From Eutrophovita brisbanensis (GTDB lineage: Bacteria > Pseudomonadota > Gammaproteobacteria > Burkholderiales > Eutrophovitaceae), in assembly GCA_038147395.1 (NCBI GenBank), contig JAYQTM010000001.1, forward strand, positions 2,015,571-2,079,570: 64,000 bases of DNA. The letters run 5' to 3'. The notes beneath the pieces are model-generated. The model saw only the letters and a list, made by a program, of their open reading frames with translations. It ran no database searches and was not told the origin of the DNA. Shown here in pieces: positions 55,886 through 64,000 of the stretch (the stretch's first letter is position 1; every line of letters begins with the position of its first letter). The position numbers and the translations under genes were made by a program.

Positions 55886-57039
55886 TCAATATTTCTTCCA
55901 CACCACGCGATTCACGTAATCAGTGTAACTGTGGATGATACGAATTACTTTATCGCTTACATTCGGCACGCTGTAATCAGCCACGAGACGCAGACTACGG
56001 CTCTCCCACGAGGTTGCGAACACAGAATATCCAATGCTTGGCGCAACACGCTCCAATTCCAGTCCTACCATCATAACCGCACCTTCCTTCCATACCCTCG
56101 TGGGCGCTCGTGCGCCTCGCTTTCGAAGATTAAGCGCAGGAAAATTGAGAATTGATGACTCCTCATTAATCGTACCACTGTCCGATAAAACGACCTTTTA
56201 GATTGCATTTGAAGGCTCATGCATAGTCATGAAAACCCATAGGCTTGATCAGCCGCACCATCGGATGAAACTGAACATCAACAGTGTCCACTCGTTTCTG
56301 AGTACGTGGATGCGTCGACACGACTACCGGTAATTCGTAATCTTCAGCTAACGCATTCAGCACCGACACTAGTTTAGTGAAGGATTTATCAGCCTCGATG
56401 TTTTCCTCACGATGAGCGCTAAACTAAAAAGTACTGCCCAGGCCTCAACTTTTAAACGGCTCAAAGCATTGAAGCCTGTATGTCTGGAAGATAATATTGC
56501 AATACCTCGCGCATGGACTGCCGGTTTTAATGATTTGATCGGGCGGAAATCCTTCACTCAACAGATACTCTCGGGCAATTGTACTGTAGGGAAGATTAAT
56601 GTCAGCGGTATGATCAACGATACGTCTGTTGATCTCCTCAGGAACACGCTGATCAAAGCAACGATTGCCCGCCTCCATATGAAAGATAGGCATCTTTACG
56701 CCTCTTAGCTGGGATCACCGAAAGTGAGCTATTAGTGTCGCCAAGCACCAACATCGCGTCAGGGCGTACTTCCACCAACACCCGATCTACGGCAGAGATA
56801 AGGTTGCCAATTGTATTTGCTGCACTGGAGCTACCTTCCGCACTACTCAAAAAATAATCAGGCTTACGAACGCGAAGATCATTAAAAAATATTTGGTTAA
56901 GTTCATAATCGTAGTTCTGACCGGTATGCACTAACACGTGGTCACAATGCTCGTCTAATGCCGCCAGCACACGCGATAACCGAATGATCTCAGGGCGCGT
57001 ACCAACAACCGACATGATTTTGAGTTTTTTCTGAAACAT
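55886..57039 (-). pseudogene. fnlC: UDP-N-acetylglucosamine 2-epimerase family (FnlC-like), frameshifted
   Basis: Pieces in order: KIMSVVGTRPEIIRLSRVLA, VHTGQNYDYELNQIFF, PDAMLVLGDTNSS, IFHMEAGNRCFDQRVPEEIN, RRIVDHTADINLPYS, ending DYSVPNVSDKVIRIIHSYTD and a stop at 55886. The long C-terminal tail and context (after fnlB) favour the FnlC/WbjD enzyme that yields UDP-L-FucNAc over plain WecB. At least three frame changes. Confidence 0.8.
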
Positions 57040-57041
57040 TT

Positions 57042-58182
57042 TTATTTACTCCTCAAGACACATAACGGGCTGTCGTAGGTATCTGGACGCATGCGATCGA
57101 AGATCTCGTTACTCCACAACATCACCACCATTTCCTCTAGCCCGGCGTTGGTGATATCGTGAGTCCATCCCGGCACCGACTCGACAATTTGCGGTCTGCT
57201 ACACGAAGTTTGAACGTCATAGCTCTGACCAGTTTGCATATGACGAAATCGGAAAAGTGCTCCTCGCCTTCATAACCAAAAACTTCTCAGTCTTGGTATG
57301 GTGATAGTGTCCACCGCGCGTCATGCCGGGTCGGACGGTAAAAAAAGAAAACTGACCGCAATCGGGCGTCCTTAACATTTCCACAAAAACTCCACGCTGA
57401 TCCACATGTTGCGTGACGTCGTAGACAAATCCCTCCACTGGTAAATAACTGACATAGGTAGAATACAGCGCGCGCACCAGTCCTGCGCCGACACGCTCGG
57501 TTATCAATGAACCCCTACTATCTCGGAAAGCTTGGATCAACCTTGCAAGCTCGCCAACAGTGGTGTCATATTGCGGCTGTACCGGCACGAAATCATCGTA
57601 ACTATCTATGGGCGCTGCCATCCATAAGCTGGATTAAGCGCTCAATCACATCGTCGATATAAACTAGTGTTAATGCCGACTGAGGATTTTTGACCTTAAT
57701 ATCTAAATTGCGCGCGACATTGTGACAAAAGGTAGCCACCACTGAGTTATAGTTGATGGCTCCACTTACCAAATACATTTGGCAACCTTAAAACATAAAC
57801 AGGAACTAAGGAGTTTTGACCCGTCGCAAATACTAACTTTTCCGCCTCACGCTTGCTGCGTCCATATGCATTGTCTTCGTTGGCCTGCGAGGAAGAAGTG
57901 AACAGGATAGGAATCGGTCGTCCGCTCGAGCGAGCTATATTAGTCACGGCTATGCACAGTTCGCGTGTAAAGTTAACATTACACGTCGTGAAATCTTTTT
58001 CATTACTCGGCCGGTTAACACCTGCGAGGTGAAAAACAAAGTCTACTCCTGCAGCATTTCGATCAACTCGGCAGGTTGATTATCTCGATTGAAACACACC
58101 ACCTGCACATCCTTGCGTGCACGCAAATGCAGCTTCAAGTTCTGTCCAAGGAAACCGTTAGCACCAGTGATCAAACCCGCAT
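57042..58182 (-). pseudogene. fnlB: FnlB/CapF-like UDP-sugar reductase/epimerase, frameshifted
   Basis: ATG at 58182, then LITGANGFLGQNLKLHLRAR, VDFVFHLAGVNRP, FTSSSQANEDNAYGRSKREA and YVLRLPNVFGKW form the SDR half. The cupin half has the metal-site segment VRPGMTRGGHYHHTKTEKFL and continues to a stop at 57042. This SDR-cupin fusion is the bifunctional enzyme of UDP-L-FucNAc synthesis. It starts five bases after fnlA. Confidence 0.82.
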
Positions 58183-58186
58183 CCGC

Positions 58187-59267
58187 TCAACCCTCAGTAA
58201 CAGCTGATTCGCCGCGTACGATTCTCTGCATGAAATCTAACTTAAGCAGCAAGGTCCGCATACCTTCCCGTCTAATCTAGTCGTATTATGCGAGTTATAT
58301 TCTTCGCCGTGGGTACTTTGAGTGATGCGACGATCACCGGCTTCCATAAACTTTGAATAGTTCAAATCGCGCGCATCGGATGGCACTCGGAAATATTTAC
58401 CCATATCCTCAGCGCAAGCCATCTCTTCACGACCCAGCAAAGCTTCATGCAGTTTCTCACCGTGGCGGTACTGATCACGTTTATTGGATGCTCTGGTTTG
58501 CCCATCAATTCCCAATATAGCTCGAGCAAGAACTTCCACTGCAGCGGCCGGTGCCTTCTGAACAAAAAAATATCACGTTTCTGCCGTTTCGAAATGCATA
58601 TAAGACCAGATCCACGGCATCCTCCAGCGTCATCATGAATCTAGTCATGCTAGGGTCAGTGAGGGTGATGGGGATACCAGCCAGTACCTGATTTACGAAT
58701 AAAGGAATAACCGATCCGCGCGAAGCCGCGACATTGCCATAGCGAGTTCCACAAATCACCGTGCCACACTCCTCGAGGTCGCGGTTGGTTGCCACCATAA
58801 CCTTTTCCATCATACTTTGTAATACCCATAGCGTTAATAGGATAAATCCGCTTTGTCCGTACTCAGACACACCACACGTCGGACACCTCCCTTATCGCCG
58901 CCTCAAGAACGTTCTCGGTGCCCAGCACGTTAGTTCTCACTGCTTGAATGGGATGGAATTCGCAGGAGGGCATCGCTCTAGTGCAGCCGCATGAAAAACG
59001 AAATCCACACCACGCATCAACCGCCACGCTACGGAATCGCGGACGTCACCGATATAAAACTTAAATCTCTCACTGAATGGCGCTTACGCATATCATCCTG
59101 CTTTTTTCTCATCGCGGCTGAATATTCGTATCTCAGACATTCCAGTTGCCATAATCGTTTTCAACACGTTTGCCCCCCGAAAGAACTGGTACCCCGGTGA
59201 TCAGAATTTTCTTGTTTTCGAACTCAATCACGGGTTTATTTCCTTTATTCTGATTAGCGGTCTTCAT
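58187..59267 (-). pseudogene. fnlA: FnlA/CapE-like UDP-GlcNAc 4,6-dehydratase/epimerase, frameshifted
   Basis: ATG at 59267, then ENKKILITG, MATGMSEIRIFSRDE, CGTRYGNVAASRGSVIPLFV, NQVLAGIPITLTDPSMTRFM, and the C-terminal FMQRIVRGESAVTEG with TGA at 58187. These are hallmarks of the polysaccharide-biosynthesis (CapD-like) dehydratases that open the UDP-L-FucNAc route. Multiple frame changes. Confidence 0.82.
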
Positions 59268-59274
59268 CGACTCA

Positions 59275-60473
59275 CCCTAGGGACACACTGTCGATAAATC
59301 CTAATAGTGCTCTTCGCATTCGTAGCTGAATCGAAATTACGATCTTCGCGAGTTCTCTCGCATTCTTCCCAGTCGGTGGCATTTATCTCGATCTGTCGCG
59401 AGGCTCTTTGATAGCCGAAGCCAACTGGACGTGATCCCTGGGACGAATCGTCAATCCAGTCACGCCATTAATCAAAGTATCAGGCTGAGGAACTCGAACC
59501 AGCGATACTTGGCACACTAAAAAACGCCGCCTCGAATATTGGTTATTGCCCTGGCGTATCATAATGCGACGGAAAACACAAGACATCCATAGCGGAAAAT
59601 GCACTGGAAATGTCGTTCGTAAAGCCGTTGAAAATGAAATCGATCGGACAGGCCGTAGCCAGTCATATCTATTAATTCTCTTGATATCCTGTGACATACC
59701 CGCTTTCTTTTACAAACCATTTAGCACATTACACGCTGATTTGCCTCGTCTCCAACTATAAGGTACCTAATATCGATGTCTTCTTTCTGAAGGATACTAG
59801 CTGCTCCACAAGATCAAATAATCCCTTGACCCGCAACAAATTTCCAACAAAACCGACTGTGAACGCCTCGGGCCGAATACCCTGTATGAGCTTCAGGAGC
59901 TTCGCGTCTCGAGACCCTTTACTAACCGAAAATGAATTGTGGATGACTTGAACGTCCAGTGTAGTTGGAAGGCTTCTTCTGACATTTTCGTCAATAGCTA
60001 CAATGGCTGCCGCCTCCATGCAATAAACGCCATTGATCCATCCAGTTAGGTTCGCGAGGTATCATCTTTGAAAAAGTAATCGAACATGAACTACGACTGG
60101 CGCATTAAAAAATATGCGCGCTAGCAACCAAGGGCAACACGCCCGTGGACTCATTGGCGGGAATGAGGTCGACACTAATTCCCCACCGGCGACGTGCCTT
60201 GATGATACCCGCCGTAAATGGAACATAAAAATCTCGCGCAATAAAACTAGCCACCGTATTCCTCGGTAGTGGCTGTAACGCGTGTTGTCAAACTGACTCA
60301 TTCCGCGCACTTCGACCGCATCGCTTGCAACTTCACGGAACTGAGATATCGCGCTACCTCTTGGCGATAAAAGGGGGGTGATCTCCCCTTGGGGAAATGC
60401 TCTTACCGCTCCAACAAACTTCATGCGACGCGCCACCAAAAGAAGCGATCATGTGTATATAAAGTACGCGCAC
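59275..60473 (-). pseudogene. Glycosyltransferase (GT-B, group 4-like), frameshifted
   Basis: Likely GTG start at 60473 (RVLYIHMIASFGGAS), then SPRGSAISQFREVASDAVEV, RGMSQFDNTRYSHYRGIRWL, VQVIHNSFSV, EAFTVGFVGNLLRVKGLFDL and DHVQLASAI, an order typical of group 4 transferases. The 3' end is approximate. Acceptor and donor are unknown. Confidence 0.68.
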
Positions 60474-60491
60474 GAGATCACCTATGCCGTT

Positions 60492-60734
60492 TCAAACCCA
60501 GGTATGAGCGCTTAAGAAGTCCCACAATGGTGTTCTGTTCCGTAAACGCCACCTGACCTGAGGTGCCGCTAAATAAGTTTCGAATGATTGCCTGTCAAAT
60601 CCAGCTTCATCACAACCCAGGTCCTGCTGTAGGCTATCGTCTGAGTAGGGCGACTCTTGAATCATAATAAGCGCTTCATCTCGGGTCATCGCCCCGTAAC
60701 CACGAGGGTCGATAGGTGCAAATGCGTTTATCAA
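60492..60734 (-). pseudogene. Tail of a probable N-acetyl sugar amidotransferase
   Basis: About 80 codons, including RGYGAMTRDEALIMIQ, DDSLQQDLGCDEAGF and SFETYLAAP, resemble the C-terminus of WbpG-like or asparagine-synthase-like sugar amidotransferases. No N-terminal part is present: immediately upstream the sequence belongs to the repeat protein. Weak identification because only the tail is seen. Confidence 0.4.
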
Positions 60735-60839
60735 CGCCGAATTTACGCGGAAAGTATATAACCTTGATAAAAACGCGTGAATACAGACTCATAATGCTTT
60801 ATACGGATATGATGATGTATCAAAATTTAGAGCACTATT

Positions 60840-61400
60840 AAAGCCAGGGTACCCATAAACATGTTTTTCATAAAATCAGCTACTTTGCCGTATTCCAGTT
60901 CAGTGGATGATTAAATGCCGTAGCATTGTAGAACACATATTTCATAATAGCTACATTCGAAACATCCCAGTTGGTTATAGGCTGATTAAAAGCCAAAGCA
61001 CCATTAAATAAATTCATTAACGTAATCAAACCACTCAGAATCCCAATTGGAAATGATTTGATTAACACCAAAGCTCCTTGGAACATACTCTGAACGGCTG
61101 GTACCCAATTATGAACGATAAGAAGGAGGCGAATTAAACGAAACGCTCCATTAAACATATTGGGCATTTGCGCAACTAATGGAATGCTCCATGACGACAA
61201 GTCTTGATCAAAGGCCTTAGCATTCATAAACATGGTACTCATCGTCGCTGCCTTCGCTGTATCTCCATCCACCGATATTTGCATTAAAGGTTTCGGCGTT
61301 TTGAAACATCGACTGAAACGATGCCACATTGCCCGTGTTCCAACCAGATATCACTATTAAATGCAGTCGCCCCATTAAACATATAGGGACATCAAGTGGT
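60840..61400 (-). repeat. BspA/DUF285-type repeats, about 73-76 bases each
   Basis: A motif reading as MF or LF plus a small residue recurs near 61002, 61076, 61149, 61222, 61299 and 61370, that is every 24-25 residues, the length of BspA-type leucine-rich repeats. Confidence 0.68.
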
Positions 61401-62379
61401 CACTTTTTCGTATCCCAACCACTCAAGTCCCTGATTAAAGGAAGCATTTCTAAAAGGTGCTACTCATTGGTAACTGCGATCGTTTGCCAAGCGGAAAGGT
61501 CTTGATTAAATGCGGTGGCACTAGAAAATAAGTAGGACATATTAGTGACACTACTAACGTCCCACCCCCCGATATCTTGTTAAAAAGCGGCGCATGGCAA
61601 ACATATAACTGATGTCAGTGACTGACTTACTTCCCAATTTTGCATATTGGGAACTGTAGTAAAGCTTGAACATCCATAAAAGAACTGACTAAGAGAAGCA
61701 ACCCCGATAAGTCAGGCACATCCGTCGCTGTTATCGTTAAGTTCGCAACTCCTAAAAATCTTTGATTCACTGCCGGATGAAAGCTACCCCACTGCGTAAC
61801 CTTCAATATTTTCGGAGCATCTGTAGAGATGAAGAATCATAGAAGCTCCAACCGTGTAAATCTCCTGTGATCGTCACTGTATATGTACCGCCTGTCGAAT
61901 AGCTGTGGGTTTTCTCGTGTCGTCCCAGGCTGAGATTTTATCCACTTGACCATCGCCCCAGTCGGCTCTGATATTATATGAACCGGCAGATATTAGAGGG
62001 AGAGTAATCACACCCGACCCCGTCGCGGCACCAGTGGTGTTTTCAGTATCCCACTCCGTAACAAAAGGAGGTGGTGGGGCGGTAATCTGTAAAACTCCAG
62101 TCGAAGTACTAAAGACAGCTGCCGCTATACCATCATCGATTTTTGCACATAGTAATAACTTCCAACAGCAATTCCTGTCGTATCCCATAAGAAACTGACA
62201 TCTGTGCCTTCGATAAGTCCCGTTGCAAGAGCTGTCCAGCCAACAAGGTCTACATTGCAACCGTATTCGTCGTACCGTAATAAAGGGAAATCGAAGCATT
62301 GTTATCAATATCCAGTGCATCAAAAAGCTATATTATAGTCAAAGTTTTCGTAGATACTATCCATCGATGCAGGAGACGT

Positions 62380-63945
62380 AATGGATATTGTCGGAGCGTC
62401 GTTAACATTAGTAACATTGATAGTATGAGTTGCAACAGCCGATTCAAGAGTTCCATCACTTACCTTGAAAGTAAGTGAATCTGTACCAAAAAAATCAGAA
62501 TCAGGCGTATAACTAATTGAGCAAACACTATTTGAGCAAGAACAGGCCGACAAAGCCCCATTGGCTGTAGAGCTAACAACCGTACAGCTCGTTACGGTAC
62601 TATCAACATCATAAAATACTAAAGAAAGAGCTCCATTGGCACTATCTTCTAGAACAAGAGTCAGACCCCGCCAGAAGAAGCCACCGGAGCGTCATTAACA
62701 GGGTTGACAGTTAGGCTAAAGCTAGTAGAGCCAGTACCACCCACACCATCACTGACTGTGAAAGTCAGCACCGCAGTACCAAAAGCATTGCCAATTGGAC
62801 TAATATCAGCCGTACAGTTAGGACCCTCCCCTGAAAAAGTTACCTCACCAGAACCAGCTAGACCTGAATTATCAGTCGTAACCGATAGGTATGTAGCATT
62901 ACAAGAAAGCGCCTGTTCAGCATCACTTATAGTAAATCCAATTGATGTGATACTTACATCCTCATCTGTCGTCTGATTTGCAATCGTCGTAATTGTTGGG
63001 TTAGTATTTGATGGCTCTGTAACTGTCAAAGTGAAGTTTTTGGAAACGCTCCCAGTTGCACCATCGCTACCGGATATGGTTATGGTTGTTGATCCAACGG
63101 CCTCTGCTACTGGAGTAATTACGGCACTACAATTAGGAACAGTTCCACTAAAACCACCGCTCCATTTGCAACAACCGCGGCGTTACTCGAAGTCATGGTT
63201 AAATGCGAACCCGTACAAGTAACCGTAGAATCAATATCGCTAAAAGCTAAAATTAATTGCACTCATCCACATTTTATTAGTCGATACATCTGCAATTGTT
63301 GACATTGTAGGCGCATCATTTACCGAGTTCACAGCTAATTCAAAACTCTTACTAGCCGTCGCACCACCACGGTCATCAACAGTTACCGAAATATTAGTAA
63401 TACCATTTGCATTGGCCACCGGGTGACCGTCAATGTGCAGCTTGGTGCCGTACCTGCGAATGACACGCTACCAGTTGCGGAAACCACTGATGCATTCGAT
63501 GAATATGATAAAAGGTCGAATTACAGCGGGTTCAGAATCAACATCGCTAATTTCAAAAGCTATAGGTGAACTTACGGTATCTTCATCTGTAGATTGCGCA
63601 GAAATTGCTGTCATGACAGGTGCATCATTGACTGAATTTATGGTGAGAACAAAACTATCAGTCGCAAATCCGCCATCCCCGTCCATAACTTTCAAGGTAA
63701 TTGTCGTAGTACCGTGTTGGTTTAAGGCAGGTGTAATCACCGCGCTACAGTTTGAGCGGTGCCGCTAAAAACACAGAACTATTTGCCACTAAAGTTGTGT
63801 TTGAAGAATCATAGAGAGGTTCGTTGCCGAACAGGTTAAGCTTGACTCTGCGTCACCAACTACAAAAGCAATATCTGCCGTTGCAGTATCTTCTTCACTT
63901 GATTGATCAGCCACATTCGAAATGGTCGGATTTGTATTGGCCACA
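62380..63945 (-). repeat. Cadherin-like tandem units, about 300-320 bases each
   Basis: NDAP/NPTI boundary motifs fall near 63934, 63630, 63312, 62993, 62690 and 62395, a spacing of about 295-320 bases. Units contain LTFTVSDG-type strands and a DED loop; several have C-N pairs such as LSCNAT and PNCTA. Confidence 0.7.
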
Positions 63946-64000
63946 AATACCTCAAAATCAAAAGTAGTCTGAGAAAATAGACAATACGTAAATCGAACTA

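Larger units (their letters stand above)
60800..64000 (-). pseudogene. Large secreted repeat protein (cadherin-like plus BspA-type), partial, frameshifted
   Basis: The gene enters from the right window edge. From N- to C-terminus: about six cadherin/VCBS-like units of roughly 100 residues (motifs NPTI or NDAP followed by DED), a linker with FVTEWDTENTTGAATGSG and YNIRADWGDG, then short BspA/DUF285-type repeats (MFNGA, AFNQPITNWDVSNV) to about 60800. Such proteins are surface adhesins or matrix components. Repeated frame changes interrupt it, and neither end is defined. Confidence 0.72.

Noticed and set aside
60840..63945. Regular repeats as a CRISPR array
   Set aside because: The periodicities (about 75 and 310 bases) come from protein repeats, the units are diverged, and no cas gene is near.

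Overview
The window comes from a gammaproteobacterial chromosome. The gene order is typical of that class: an argA of the fused kinase/GNAT type, hemC-hemD-hemX-hemY divergent from argH, ilvI-ilvH-ilvC-psd-pssA-leuA, sspA/sspB after petABC, and aroQ-accB-accC-prmA-(zinc ribbon/DUF3426). A thiosulfate-oxidation block (soxXYZA), a cytochrome bc1 complex and the ubiquinone gene coq7 point to an aerobic, sulfur-oxidising lineage. No rRNA, transposase, integrase or CRISPR array was seen. One tRNA-Thr is present.

Layout. 1-5.3 kb: tripartite RND efflux system (outer-membrane factor, adaptor, permease cut by the window edge), minus strand. 5.4-11.9 kb: branched-chain amino-acid and phospholipid genes ilvI, ilvH, ilvC, psd, pssA, leuA. 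12-21 kb: housekeeping genes (inositol-monophosphatase-family enzyme, rsmE, SDR, argA, yggX, phoU, rpiA, NDUFA9-like SDR, cca, DUF2905, GST and a 57-residue CWC protein). 21-28.5 kb: sucCD, tRNA-Thr, sspBA, petABC, osmC, coq7. 28.5-33 kb: bepA-like protease, moaC, soxXYZA, gcvH. 33-40.8 kb: DUF3426 gene (frameshifted), prmA, accC, accB, aroQ, a TlpA-like thioredoxin, a stand-alone DsbD N-terminal domain, cutA, an SDR and a ferredoxin-reductase. 40.8-50.9 kb: ppc, hemY/X/D/C, argH, dsbB, grxD, prmC.

From about 51.06 kb to the right end the character changes abruptly. Recognisable genes continue in a sensible order, but nearly all carry frameshifts. prfA and hemA are joined by an internal deletion of roughly 1 kb. 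Beyond them lie rfaH, then (minus strand) a sugar transferase, a WbpV-like epimerase, a WbuB-like glycosyltransferase, fnlC, fnlB, fnlA, another glycosyltransferase and the tail of a probable sugar amidotransferase. Last comes a large secreted repeat protein (cadherin-like plus BspA-type repeats). Because hemA and prfA are normally essential, I read this section as a poorly corrected contig end rather than true decay, but the sequence alone cannot prove that.

How it fits together. Electrons taken from sulfur by SoxAX/SoxYZ would enter at the cytochrome c level, with petABC and ubiquinone (Coq7) forming the central chain. Haem for these cytochromes comes from hemCDXY. The TlpA/nDsbD pair beside cutA replaces the usual full-length dsbD at this locus and may keep periplasmic thiols reduced. 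The right-hand cluster would make a UDP-N-acetyl-L-fucosamine-containing surface polysaccharide, with RfaH as the likely elongation regulator. I found no clearly new multi-gene system. The most notable items are the split DsbD locus, the SoxY tail variant, and the broken 51-64 kb section.
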